From the NCBI RefSeq assembly GCF_015352975.1, contig NZ_JACYIZ010000009.1:1-64000 (forward strand): 64,000 bases of DNA, given 5' to 3'. Positions within the stretch are counted from its first letter, which is position 1. Every line of letters starts with the position of its first letter. Under the pieces are notes generated by a model. It searched no databases. It saw only the letters and a program-made list of their open reading frames with translations, and was not told where the DNA came from. Position numbers and translations under genes: made by a program. Source of the stretch: Aestuariimicrobium ganziense (GTDB taxonomy: Bacteria; Actinomycetota; Actinomycetes; Propionibacteriales; Propionibacteriaceae). Shown one piece after another: positions 36,219 to 46,338 of this stretch.

Positions 36219-37960
36219 CCACCATCGAACCGACGGACCAGGGTTTCCAGCGACACGGCGAACCCCACCTGATCATCTCCGGGGCCGTCCACTACTTCCG
36301 GGTGCACCCCGACGACTGGGCCCACCGGCTGGGCCTGCTGGCGGCGATGGGCTGCAACACCGTCGAGACCTACGTGGTCTGGAACTTCCACGCCCCCGAC
36401 CCCGACACCATCGACTTCACCGGTTGGCGCGACCTCAGCCGCTTCCTCACCCTGGCGCAGGAGGCCGGGCTGGACGCGATCGTTCGGCCCGGTCCCTACG
36501 TCTGTGCCGAGTGGGAGGCCGGCGGCTTTCCCGGCTGGTTGCTGGCCGATCCCAGCATGCGGCTGCGGGTGCGCGACGAGCGCTACGAGGCCCACGTCGA
36601 ACGCTGGTTCGACGCCCTGATCCCGGTGGTCGCCGTGCACCAGGCCGACCGCGGCGGCAATGTCGTCATGGTGCAGGTCGAGAACGAGTACGGCAGCTTC
36701 GGCGACGACACCGCCCACCTGGAATGGCTCCGCGACGGCCTGGTCGCCCGCGGCATCACCGAACTGCTCGTCACCAGCGACGGCCCCGGACACCAGTGGC
36801 TGTCCGGTGGCACCGTCGACGGTGCGACCCCCACGGTCAACTTCGGCTCGCGCACGGCTGAGGTGGTCGACATGTGCGGTCGCGAACTGCCCGGTCAACC
36901 GATGATGTGCATGGAGTTCTGGCACGGCTGGTTCGACCACTGGGGCGAACAGCACCACACCCGTGACGCGGCCGAGGCGGCCGGCGAGCTCGACACCATG
37001 CTGTCGAACCGGATGAGCGTCAACTTCTACATGGGCCACGGCGGCACCAACTTCGAGCTGTGGAACGGGGCCAACCACGACGGCACCCGCATCCAGCCCA
37101 CGGTCACCAGCTACGACTACGACGCCCCGATCAGCGAGGACGGTCGTCCCACCGCCAAGTTCCATGCGTTCCGCGAGGTGATCGCCAAGCACCGTGACCT
37201 GCCTGAGCTCGTCCTGCCCCCCGAGCCTGCCCGCCTGTTGGGGCGACAGCTGGAGTTCAGCGCGCTGGGCAGCCTGCAGGACACCGCGCTGTGGACCCGC
37301 GAGCCCGAGCACGACCTGCCGCACCCGCCCACGTTCGAGGCTCTGGGCCTGCACGGTGGCTTCGTCCAGCTCTCACGCACGGTTGGGCTGCTCGACCAGG
37401 AGTACCCGCTGCGGTTCCACGAGCTGCACGACCGCGCCCACACCTACCTCGACGGTGAACCGCTCGGCTCGGTGAACAGCTGGGACGAGAGCGTTGCCAC
37501 CAACCTGCCCGGCGGGCGGCGCGACGCCGCGCTCGAGGTGCTGGTCGAGAGCCTGGGCCGGATCAACTTCGGCCCCAGGCTGGGCGAGGGCAAGGGGGTG
37601 CGCGGGCTCTGGTACGGCATGCGGTTCCTCAACGGCTGGCAGGTGCGCACCTGGCCGCTGGACCGGATGGGCGACGACTTGGCCGCCGAGACCCCGGCGA
37701 CGCACCGCCGGCTGCCGCTGCTGGGCCAGGTCGACCTCGAGGTGGACGAGCCGGGTGTCGGCTTCATCGACACCTCCGGTCTGGGGCAGGGATACTGCTG
37801 GGTCAACGGGTTCCTGGTCGGTCGCTACTGGTCGATCGGGCCTGGCTCCACCCTCCACGTGCCCGCCGGGCTGTGGCGCGGGGGCACCAACCGGATCACG
37901 ATCCTGGAGCTCGAGAACGACAAGCCGGTCATCGGGCTCGCCGACGAGCCCCGGCTGTGA
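36215..37960 (+). CDS. Beta-galactosidase, glycoside hydrolase family 35
   Basis: The 581-residue retaining glycosidase has the TIM-barrel motifs ISGAVHYFRVHPDDW, GCNTVETYVVWNFHAP and RPGPYVCAEWEAGGFPGWL. The acid/base is E158 in VENEYGS and the nucleophile E234 in CMEFWHGWF. Two C-terminal beta-sandwich domains follow (GYCWVNGFLVGRYWSIGPG is the last family motif). There is no signal peptide, so it hydrolyses imported beta-galactosides inside the cell. It overlaps the DppF stop (GTGA), tying import and hydrolysis together. Confidence 0.95.
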   Translation: MTTIEPTDQGFQRHGEPHLIISGAVHYFRVHPDDWAHRLGLLAAMGCNTVETYVVWNFHAPDPDTIDFTGWRDLSRFLTLAQEAGLDAIVRPGPYVCAEWEAGGFPGWLLADPSMRLRVRDERYEAHVERWFDALIPVVAVHQADRGGNVVMVQVENEYGSFGDDTAHLEWLRDGLVARGITELLVTSDGPGHQWLSGGTVDGATPTVNFGSRTAEVVDMCGRELPGQPMMCMEFWHGWFDHWGEQHHTRDAAEAAGELDTMLSNRMSVNFYMGHGGTNFELWNGANHDGTRIQPTVTSYDYDAPISEDGRPTAKFHAFREVIAKHRDLPELVLPPEPARLLGRQLEFSALGSLQDTALWTREPEHDLPHPPTFEALGLHGGFVQLSRTVGLLDQEYPLRFHELHDRAHTYLDGEPLGSVNSWDESVATNLPGGRRDAALEVLVESLGRINFGPRLGEGKGVRGLWYGMRFLNGWQVRTWPLDRMGDDLAAETPATHRRLPLLGQVDLEVDEPGVGFIDTSGLGQGYCWVNGFLVGRYWSIGPGSTLHVPAGLWRGGTNRITILELENDKPVIGLADEPRL

Positions 37961-37977
37961 CCGCAGGAGAGGTGGAC

Positions 37978-39153
37978 ATGATGGACGACCTACGGATCGG
38001 CGTGATCGGCTACGGCATGCGCGGCGGCCTGTCCAAGCACGCGCACACCCCGGGTCAGGGGTCGCGGGTGACCGTGGTCGCCGAGCCGACCCAGCGTGGC
38101 AAGGACGACGCCCGCAAGGCCCTGGGCGACGACATCGTCCTTGTCGACGGAGTCGACGAGATGCTCGGGCGCGACGACGTCGACGCGGTGATGGTGCTCA
38201 CCCCCGACCATGCACACGCGTCAGTGGCGCTCAAGACCTTGGCTGGGGGACTGCCCACCTTCGTCGAGAAGCCGATGGGCATCACCATCGAGCAGTGCGA
38301 CCAGATGCTCGCAGCGGCGATGACCCACCGCACCCGGCTCTACATCGGCCACAACATGCGTCACATGCCGGTGGTGCGCCAGATGAAGCAGATCATCGAC
38401 TCCGGCGAGATCGGCCGGGTCAGGGCGGTCTGGACCCGCCACTTCGTCGGCACTGGGGGCGACTTCTACTTCAAGGACTGGCACGCCGAACGAGCCAGGA
38501 CCACCAGCCTGCTGCTGCAGAAGGGCGCCCACGACATCGACGTCATCCACTGGCTGGCCGGTGGCTACACCCGGCGGGTGAGCGGAGTGGGCGACCTGAT
38601 GGTCTACGGCGACATCACCGACCGGCGCGACAACTCCGACCGGCGGATGTGGGACTGGTACAGCACCGACAACTGGCCGCCCACCGCCCAGACCGAACTG
38701 AACCCGGTGATTGACGTCGAAGACATCTCGATGCTGCAGATGCAGCTCGACAACGGCGTGCTGGCCAGCTACGAGCAGTGCCATTTCGCTCCCGACTACT
38801 GGCGCAACTACACCGTGATCGGCGATGCCGGCCGGATCGAGAACATGGGCGACGGCGGTGGCGAGCAGATCCACGTGTGGACCTCGCGGCGCGGTGGCCC
38901 TGGTCGGCCCGACCGGGTCGAAGTGATCGACCGCGGCGACGGGGGACACGCCGGCGCCGACCCCAACCTGGTGGCCGAGTTCGTCCGCTTCGCCCGCGAG
39001 GGTGGACGCACCGACGTGTCGGCGGTGGCTGCCCGTGAGGCGGTGGCGACCGGTTGTCGTGGCACCGACTCGATCCGCTCGGGTGGTGGGGTGCTCGAGG
39101 TGCCGATGCTGGACGACCGGACCCGGGAGTGGTTCGACTCCGGGCAGGGCTGA
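37978..39153 (+). CDS. Gfo/Idh/MocA family sugar oxidoreductase
   Basis: The 391-residue NAD(P)-dependent enzyme has a Rossmann start (RIGVIGYGMRGGLSKHAH), the EKP motif in FVEKPMGIT, and the C-terminal LLLQKGAHDIDVIHWLAGG helix with the His/Asp pair typical of the family. It probably oxidises or isomerises galactose or another product of the GH35. The exact reaction is unknown. AGGAGAGG ends shortly before the tandem ATGs at 37978 and 37981; either could be used. Confidence 0.88.
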   Translation: MMDDLRIGVIGYGMRGGLSKHAHTPGQGSRVTVVAEPTQRGKDDARKALGDDIVLVDGVDEMLGRDDVDAVMVLTPDHAHASVALKTLAGGLPTFVEKPMGITIEQCDQMLAAAMTHRTRLYIGHNMRHMPVVRQMKQIIDSGEIGRVRAVWTRHFVGTGGDFYFKDWHAERARTTSLLLQKGAHDIDVIHWLAGGYTRRVSGVGDLMVYGDITDRRDNSDRRMWDWYSTDNWPPTAQTELNPVIDVEDISMLQMQLDNGVLASYEQCHFAPDYWRNYTVIGDAGRIENMGDGGGEQIHVWTSRRGGPGRPDRVEVIDRGDGGHAGADPNLVAEFVRFAREGGRTDVSAVAAREAVATGCRGTDSIRSGGGVLEVPMLDDRTREWFDSGQG

Positions 39154-39156
39154 GCG

Positions 39157-40158
39157 ATGGCGAGCCGGCGGACGACGCTGTCCGACGTGGCCAGGCGTGC
39201 CGGGGTGTCGGTGGCAACCGCCTCCTTCGTCCTCGCCGGTCGCGACGGACGACCTGCCGGTTCCCCCGAGACCCGCCGCAGGGTGCAGCAGGCTGCTGCC
39301 GAGCTCGGCTACATCCCCAACGAGTACGCCCGTGCGATGCGCACCGGGCGCACTGGTGCGATCGCGCTGGCGCTGGGCGCCCCCCGCGACCCCTGGACCC
39401 ACGAGCTGTCGGCGGTGGTCAGCGAGCACGCGCAGCAGGCTGGGCTTACCACCGTGGCCCTGGTGGACGAGTCCTGGTACGAGTTCCTACAGGGCCGCGC
39501 CTTCGACGCCTCGTTCGTCACCGGCGCGGACGCGACCGCCGACGGGTTGGAGCAGGTCGCTGACCTGGCGCGGCGCGGGCAGCACCTGGTGGTGTTCTCG
39601 GAGTTCGTCGAGGCGGCCCACCACGACGTGATCAGCTCCGGTGCCGGCCCGGCGGTGCACATGGCCCACGCAGCCCTTCGGACCCGCCATGCCAAGGTGC
39701 ACTTCCTGGGCACCAGGCTCGACCGCCAGTACGAGCCGCCGGTGGTCACCCGCCTCGAGCGCTTCCTGAACTCGGCTGCCGAACACGGCGATGACCCCCA
39801 TGGCCTGCTGCGCGACGTTCCGGCAACCATGGGCGCGGCCCGGCTGGCCGCCCTGGACTGGCTTCGTTCGGACCAGCGCCCCACCGCCGTGGTGGCGCAG
39901 ACCGGCTACCTCGCGCTGGCCCTGCAGGCGGCGGCGGTGCAGGCCGGCATGAGCATGCCTGATGACCTCGAGATCATCTCGATCGGTGACATTCCGCAGG
40001 CGAGTTCGCTGTTCGGGCCGATCAGCTACTACGGCGCCGCCGAGGTGTTCCAGGTGGTGGCCGAGATCACGGTGCAGCGTGCGCTCAACCCGCATGCGCC
40101 GTACACCAAGACCGTGCTGACCTGGCGTTACCACCCCGGCGAGACCACCTGGGAGTGA
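39157..40158 (+). CDS. LacI-family transcriptional regulator
   Basis: The 333-residue regulator has an N-terminal helix-turn-helix (TTLSDVARRAGVSVATASFVL, of LacI type) with hinge RRRVQQAAAELGYIPN, followed by a periplasmic-binding-protein-like ligand domain ending in the dimer region. It lies 3 nt after the oxidoreductase and closes the operon. It probably represses the operon through the TTTACGTAAA palindrome at 29911-29920 until an imported or processed beta-galactoside is bound. Confidence 0.92.
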   Translation: MASRRTTLSDVARRAGVSVATASFVLAGRDGRPAGSPETRRRVQQAAAELGYIPNEYARAMRTGRTGAIALALGAPRDPWTHELSAVVSEHAQQAGLTTVALVDESWYEFLQGRAFDASFVTGADATADGLEQVADLARRGQHLVVFSEFVEAAHHDVISSGAGPAVHMAHAALRTRHAKVHFLGTRLDRQYEPPVVTRLERFLNSAAEHGDDPHGLLRDVPATMGAARLAALDWLRSDQRPTAVVAQTGYLALALQAAAVQAGMSMPDDLEIISIGDIPQASSLFGPISYYGAAEVFQVVAEITVQRALNPHAPYTKTVLTWRYHPGETTWE

Positions 40159-40160
40159 GA

Positions 40161-40216
40161 ACCCCCGCGACGGCTCGGCGCCCCGACCCTTGCGGATCGG
40201 GGCGCCGAGCGGGGGT
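40161..40216. terminator. Bidirectional terminator between the LacI gene and sodA
   Basis: A perfect 14-bp stem (40173-40186 with 40197-40210) is flanked by an outer match (acccccgc 40161-40168 with gcgggggt 40209-40216). The genes converge here, so it can end both transcripts. Confidence 0.8.
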
Positions 40217-40222
40217 CTGCGA

Positions 40223-40837
40223 TCAGATCAGGCCCTTGACCTCACGGGCCTTGGTGAAGCGCTCGGTCACGTCGTTCCAGTTGACGACGTTCCACCACGC
40301 CTTGACGTAGTCGGCCTTCACGTTCTTGTACTGCAGGTAGTAGGCGTGCTCCCACATGTCGAGCTGCAGCACCGGCACCTGGCCGGCGGGCAGGTTGCCC
40401 TGCTGGTCGAACAGCTGGTTGAGGTTGAGGCGGCCGCCCAGCAGGTCCCAGACGAGGATCGCCCAGCCCGAACCCTGAACGCCCTTGGCGACCTCGTCGA
40501 ACTGGTTCTGGAAGCCCTCGAAGCTGCCGAAGTACTCATCGATCGCGGCGGCGATCTCGCCCTCGGGCTTGCCGCCACCGTCGGGCGACATGTTCTTCCA
40601 GAACACCGAGTGGTTCACGTGGCCACCCAGGTGGAAGGCCAGGTCCTTCTCGAGCTTGTTGATCGGGCCGAACTCGCCCTTCTCGCGGGCCTCGGCCAGC
40701 TTCTCCAGCGCGGTGTTCGCGCCGTCGACGTACGTCTTGTGGTGCTTGCTGTGGTGCAGCTCCATGATCTCTGGAGCGATGTGCGGAGCCAGGGCACCGT
40801 AGTCGTAGTCGAGGTCGGGCAGCGTGTACACAGCCAT
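40223..40837 (-). CDS. sodA: Superoxide dismutase, Fe/Mn type
   Basis: The 204-residue cytosolic enzyme has the metal ligands in [16 protein letters not shown] and [12 protein letters not shown], and in the C-terminal [15 protein letters not shown] (Asp and His). [12 protein letters not shown] is the family core. Fe and Mn use cannot be told apart by eye. GAAAGGTG lies 6 nt before ATG 40837, and an in-frame upstream extension is not family-like. Confidence 0.95.
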   Translation of the reverse strand: MAVYTLPDLDYDYGALAPHIAPEIMELHHSKHHKTYVDGANTALEKLAEAREKGEFGPINKLEKDLAFHLGGHVNHSVFWKNMSPDGGGKPEGEIAAAIDEYFGSFEGFQNQFDEVAKGVQGSGWAILVWDLLGGRLNLNQLFDQQGNLPAGQVPVLQLDMWEHAYYLQYKNVKADYVKAWWNVVNWNDVTERFTKAREVKGLI

Positions 40838-40925
40838 GGATTCACCTTTCGATGTGCGGGTCTGACTCGTCCATTCGAGCACAGACGCTCTCGTCGGGGG
40901 CAACAACGGCCTCGATCCACCCATT

Positions 40926-40943
40926 CCCGTCCGTGCAGACGGG
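40926..40943 (-). terminator. Short hairpin after the lipoprotein gene
   Basis: A 6-bp stem (40926-40931 with 40938-40943) lies 5 nt past the stop of the gene ending at 40948. It is a modest terminator candidate. Confidence 0.4.
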
Positions 40944-40947
40944 TTGT

Positions 40948-41427
40948 TCAGGCGAACAGGTCGAGCACCGGCTGCACGGCTTGGGTGACCTCGTCCTCCT
41001 GGCGCTGCGACCCACACCCACCCCACACCTGGAACAGCACGTTGCCCTGGTGGCTCGCAGTGATGCCGACGCCGGCCCCCCCGGTGCAGGCAGGGCTCGG
41101 TTCGACGCCTGCGAACCGGTTGACCCGCCTGGACACCTCCATCCAGGTCTCGAACGGCACCTCGACCGTGCGATCCGGCTTGTCCTGCTCCGACAACGTG
41201 GCCGACTCCTTGCCGATCACCAACCGGTGCCGGGGCTTGGGAGGGCGGACGACGGTCGGCGGCCAGTACACGTGGACGACCTGGTCGAGCGCCAGGATCG
41301 GTGGGCCGGGGTCCTCGGGCCCCTCGTCCTCACCGGGGAGGAACCGCGCACAACCCGCACCGAGCCCCAGCGCGCCAGTCGCTGCCAGCCCCAGCAGGGT
41401 CAGGCTCGTGCGTCGTGTCAGTGCCAT
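40948..41427 (-). CDS. Small putative lipoprotein with Tat-like signal
   Basis: The 159-residue protein starts [18 protein letters not shown] and has a Cys in GLGAGCARF that fits a lipobox. The remaining 130 residues are hydrophilic with two further Cys (one each in SPACTGG and VWGGCGS), probably a disulfide in the outer domain. I do not recognise the family. It diverges from the ABC exporter genes and lies behind sodA's promoter on the same strand. Confidence 0.65.
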   Translation of the reverse strand: MALTRRTSLTLLGLAATGALGLGAGCARFLPGEDEGPEDPGPPILALDQVVHVYWPPTVVRPPKPRHRLVIGKESATLSEQDKPDRTVEVPFETWMEVSRRVNRFAGVEPSPACTGGAGVGITASHQGNVLFQVWGGCGSQRQEDEVTQAVQPVLDLFA

Positions 41428-41529
41428 GCCTCCATGGTGCTGCGTGAGGGGTTCGTCCACCAGGTCGAATCCGGCTGGAAGTCGGTCAGGACTGGCCCAA
41501 ATGCATGCCCGGCGACCCGCCGACAGCGG

Positions 41530-41535
41530 CAGACT
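41530..41535 (+). promoter_or_regulatory. -10 element of the leaderless ABC exporter transcript
   Basis: CAGACT ends 6 nt before GTG 41542. Confidence 0.5.
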
Positions 41536-41541
41536 GGGCCC

Positions 41542-42318
<777 letters not shown>

Positions 42319-43937
42319 AGCTGTTCGGGCGCGACGTCCGCGGCAACACCGGCAAGATCATCGCGCTGATCTTCGGCGGGCTCTACCTGGCCGGTGCCAC
42401 CTTCGCAGCGATCGCCGGGCAGTGGGCACTGCGCACCAGCAGCGTGGAGCTTCGTGGCGCTGTGCTGACCGTCGGGTTTGCGATGGTGACCCTGCTCTGG
42501 CCGTTCCTCACCCTGCTGGTCTCCGGTGTCGACCAGACCCTCGACCCGGGCCGGTTCGCGCTCTTCCCGGTCAGGGCACGGACCTTGATGCCGGGGCTGC
42601 TGCTGGCCACGTTCACCACGCTGGGCGGCTTCGCCACCGGCCTGATCGCGTTGGGGTCGCTGTTGACCTGGTCGACCTCGCCGCTGCTGTTCATCGCCGC
42701 GCTGGTCGCCGCCCCGATCGGGGCTGCCACCTGCGTGCTGCTGTCACGCGCGCTGGTCGCGGTGTTCGCCTCGGCGATCACCACCCGCAAGTTCCGCGAC
42801 CTGGCCGCGATCACCCTGGGCCTGGTCGGTCTGGGCTTCGGCCTGGGGATACAGTTCGTGAGCAGGGGCTTCGACTCCTCGGGCATCGGCATCGTCGACC
42901 AGGTCAGCCGGATCGGCCGGGTGCTGGGATGGACGCCGGTCGGCTGGATCTGGTCGGTGCCCTGGGAGGTCGGTCACGCCAACTGGCTGGCCGCGCTGGC
43001 CAAGCTGGTGCTCGGGGTCGCGCTGGCTGCCGGGGCATGGCTGGTCTGGGAACGCAGCCTCGACAAGGCACTGGTGTCACCGCTCGAGAGCAGTGGCGAG
43101 GGCACCAAGGTCGGGGCCGCCTCGTGGGTCGACCGCATCGTGCCGGCCAGCCCTGCGGGCGCTGTCGCAGCACGCTCGCTGCGGTACTGGCGGCGTGACC
43201 CGCGCCACCTGCTGCTGATCGTCAGCATCATTGCCCTGCCGTTCCTGATGGCGGCCCCGATGTGGATCAATCGCGACGCCATGTTGGCCGACGGGGCCGA
43301 CACCTGGTTGGGCAGTTCGATGCTGACCTTCCCGGTCTTCGGGTTCCTGCTGATGACCGGGCTGACCGTGGCTGGCGAGATCAACTACGACGGATCGGCG
43401 CTGTGGACCCAGATCAGCGCCGGCCTGCGCGGGCGTGACGACCGCTGGGGTCGGCTGCTGGCGCTGGGCGTGCTGCTGGTGCCGATCGCGGTGGCCACCA
43501 TCGTCTTCTTCCTGGCCATCGGCGACCTGTGGCGCTACGCGCCCGGCCTGGTCGGGGCTTCGGTGATGGCGATCTGCGCCGGTGGTGCCGTCGGGTCGGT
43601 GGCGGGTGCTCTGTGGCAGTGGCCCACCCCGCCGCCGGGGCAGAACGCCTTCGCCAAGAGTTCTGGTGGCGGCATGCTGGCGATGGTGTCGAGCCTGGTC
43701 TGCATGATCGGGTCAGGCATCGTCGCCGCACCGACCCTGGCCCTGGCGCTGCTCAGCGGTGACCGGCCCGTGCTGGGCTGGGTGGCGCTGGTGCTGGGCC
43801 TGGTCGCCGGACCGCTGCTGGTCTGGGGTGGCGTGGTCTGGGGTGGGCGCATCCTCGACCGCACCTGGCCCGAGGTGCTCAAGCGGGTCACCTTCGAGAA
43901 GAGCTGATCCGCCGGGACGAGACGGTCGACCAGTGCG

Positions 43938-43969
43938 GCCGGGTCGGCTTCAGCCGAAGCTGGCCCGGC
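43938..43969. terminator. Shared terminator for convergent exporter and ECF operons
   Basis: A 13-bp stem with two G-T wobbles (43938-43950 with 43957-43969) closes a 6-nt loop. It overlaps the stop codon of the minus-strand gene at 43950. The two operons converge here. Confidence 0.6.
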
Positions 43970-44753
43970 GTGCTGCCCGGCGCAGAATCCGCAGCAGGGC
44001 GGGTCCGAGCAGGATGACCAGGGCGGCCGTGGTCAGGGCTCGTCCGACGTTCCAGCCCATCGAGGTGGCCAGGTTGAACACCACGAACCGGTGCAGGTTG
44101 GCCAGGGTGCCGTCGGCCGGGTCGAAGCTGATGGTCGACTCACCACCCACCATGAACGGCCAGAACGAGAGATCCATCAGCCACCCGTAGACCACCGAGG
44201 CCAGGATCGCCCAGGCTGCCAGCAGGGCGATCTCGGCTCGTCCGCGCAGCCGTGGCAGCAGACCGGTCAGCAGGCCGACGAACCCGGCGGCCAGCATCTG
44301 GTGCGGCAGCCACGGGCCGACACCGGCGGTGATCAGGGCTGAGGCCAGCAGGCCGGTGTTGCCCAGCACGAACCCGAACCCCGGACCGAACACCCGGGCC
44401 GAGATGATGATCGGGAAGAACACGGTCTCGATGCCTGCGGTGCCTGCCCCCAAGGGACGCACGGCCGCCACCACCGCCGACATCACACCCAACATGGCCA
44501 GTGCCTTGACGTCGAGGTCATCTCCGGTGAGCTGGGCGACCACCACGGCCAGCACGACCGGCAGCACCAGCGCGAACAGCAGCGGCGCGAGGTCGTCCCC
44601 GGCCAACGTGGCCCCTGGGTCGAGCAGCAACGGCCAAGTGAAGGCGAGCGCGCCGAGCAGTGCCGCCACGGCGAGCAGCACCCGTGAGCGGGGCGACAGC
44701 CGCACCGCGTCCTGCCGGACGCCCGATCGAGGCAGCGCCGGGTTGTCAGCCAC
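43950..44753 (-). CDS. ECF transporter substrate-binding (S) component, probable corrinoid specificity
   Basis: The 267-residue membrane protein has a hydrophilic N-terminus of about 25 residues and then 6-7 hydrophobic segments. FGPGFGFVLGNTGLLASALIT and GPWLPHQMLAAGFVGLLTGLLP follow the layout of ECF S-components of the vitamin type. It is the last gene of a cobalamin-riboswitch operon that also encodes EcfT and a double EcfA, so cobalamin or another corrinoid is the likely ligand, as for the CbrT group of B12-regulated ECF transporters (recalled). Its start overlaps the EcfA gene by 8 bp. Confidence 0.8.
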   Translation of the reverse strand: MADNPALPRSGVRQDAVRLSPRSRVLLAVAALLGALAFTWPLLLDPGATLAGDDLAPLLFALVLPVVLAVVVAQLTGDDLDVKALAMLGVMSAVVAAVRPLGAGTAGIETVFFPIIISARVFGPGFGFVLGNTGLLASALITAGVGPWLPHQMLAAGFVGLLTGLLPRLRGRAEIALLAAWAILASVVYGWLMDLSFWPFMVGGESTISFDPADGTLANLHRFVVFNLATSMGWNVGRALTTAALVILLGPALLRILRRAARRASFG

Positions 44754-46338
44754 GGCGGCTCGCCACCTCGGCCGTGGTCAGCACCTGTTCGGGGTGGAAC
44801 ACCTTGGCCACCTGCGGAGCGAAGGCCGGTGAGGCGGTGCACACCTCGCGGGTGGGGCCATCAGCGATGACGTCACCCTCGGCCAGGATCACCGTGCGCT
44901 GCGAGGCATGGGCGGCGAACTCCACGTCGTGGGTGCTGACCACCACGCCATGTCCGCGGCTGGCCAGGTCAGCCAGGATGTCGGCCAGTTGCTGCTTCAT
45001 CGGGTAGTCCAGGCCGCGGGTCGGCTCGTCCAGCAGGACGATCCGAGGCGAGGCTGCCAACTGGATCGCGAGCACCAGCGCCAGGCGCTGGCCCTCGGAC
45101 AGGTCACGCGGATGCCGGTCGGGGACCAGGTCGGCACCCAACCGCCGCAGCAACCCCTCGGTGGTGCCGACCGGCTCTCCCGACTCGCGGTCGGACTGCT
45201 GGCACTCCAGGGCGACCGTGTGCAGGTGCAGCAGGTCGGCTGCAGTCTGCGGCACGAGCCCGACCAGTTCACGCGCCCGGGCGGGGGACAGCCGGCGCGG
45301 GTCATGACCGTCGACCTGGAGTGAACCGGTGCTGGGCTGTGCACCCTGCAGCGCCCAGAACAGGCTCGACTTGCCGGCGCCGTTGCGGCCCATCAGCGTG
45401 GTGACGCTTCCCGCGTGCAGGTCGAGGTTGATGCCGTCGACTGCGGTCAGGTCGCCATGGCGCACGGTGAGGCCGGTGGCACGTAGCAGGGGGGTGGGGC
45501 CGGCTGGCGTGGTGGGCACGGCCTCGGCGGCCGGTCGCAGCACGATCCGTTCCGCGGCGACCTTGCGGCGGGCCTGCCGCACTGACAGCGGCACCTCGTC
45601 CCAGCCGAGGGTGGCGGCCAGCTCGGCCAGCGGGGGGACGACGCTGGCGCGTCCCAGCACTTCGCTGGCGGCTCCCAGCACGGCCGAGCCGTCGCCGGGC
45701 AGCCACAGCACCTGGTCGGCGGCCTGCATCACCCGCTCCAGTCGGTGTTCGGCCAGCACGACGGTGAGTCCCAGGTCGTGCACCAGCGAGGTGATCGCGG
45801 CCAGCACGTCCTGGGCAGCGGTCGGGTCGAGGGCCGAGGTCGGCTCGTCCAGCACCAGTACCCGGGGCTGCGCAGCCAGCACCGCCGCGATCGCGACCCG
45901 CTGCTGCTGGCCGCCTGACAGGGTGACCAGGGCGCGGCGTCGCAGGTCGGCGATGTTCATCAGGTCGAGGGTCTCCTCGACGCGCTTGCGCATCGCGGTC
46001 GCCTCGACGCCCAACTGCTCCATGCCGTAGGCGATCTCGTCCTCGACGGTGTCGGTGACGAACCCGGCCAGCGGGTTCTGCCCGACGAAGCCGACCAGGT
46101 CGGCGAACTCGCGCGGTGGGTGCTGGCGGGTCGATCGTCCGTCGACGCGTACGTCGCCGGCCATGCTGGCGCCGGTGAAGTGCGGCACCAGCCCGTTGAT
46201 CGCCCCGAGCAGGGTCGACTTGCCACTGCCGGTGGCGCCGACCAGCAGGCACAGGTCGCCGTCGTCGATGGTGAAGCTGACCCGGTCGAGCACCGGTTCG
46301 GTGCCATAGCCGATGGTGACGTCGTCGAACTGGATCAT
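44746..46338 (-). CDS. ECF transporter ATPase, two fused EcfA domains
   Basis: The 530-residue protein has two ABC domains. The first has Walker A GATGSGKSTL (about residue 34), LSGGQQQR and [12 protein letters not shown]; the second has GRNGAGKSSL, a weaker signature DLSEGQRLAL and IVLLDEPTRGLD. It therefore replaces the usual EcfA1/EcfA2 pair. Both H-loops (LAEHRLERV, STHDVEFAA) are present. ATG 46338 overlaps the end of the EcfT gene by 4 bp. It powers the transporter formed with EcfT and the S-component. Confidence 0.93.
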   Translation of the reverse strand: MIQFDDVTIGYGTEPVLDRVSFTIDDGDLCLLVGATGSGKSTLLGAINGLVPHFTGASMAGDVRVDGRSTRQHPPREFADLVGFVGQNPLAGFVTDTVEDEIAYGMEQLGVEATAMRKRVEETLDLMNIADLRRRALVTLSGGQQQRVAIAAVLAAQPRVLVLDEPTSALDPTAAQDVLAAITSLVHDLGLTVVLAEHRLERVMQAADQVLWLPGDGSAVLGAASEVLGRASVVPPLAELAATLGWDEVPLSVRQARRKVAAERIVLRPAAEAVPTTPAGPTPLLRATGLTVRHGDLTAVDGINLDLHAGSVTTLMGRNGAGKSSLFWALQGAQPSTGSLQVDGHDPRRLSPARARELVGLVPQTAADLLHLHTVALECQQSDRESGEPVGTTEGLLRRLGADLVPDRHPRDLSEGQRLALVLAIQLAASPRIVLLDEPTRGLDYPMKQQLADILADLASRGHGVVVSTHDVEFAAHASQRTVILAEGDVIADGPTREVCTASPAFAPQVAKVFHPEQVLTTAEVASRRG

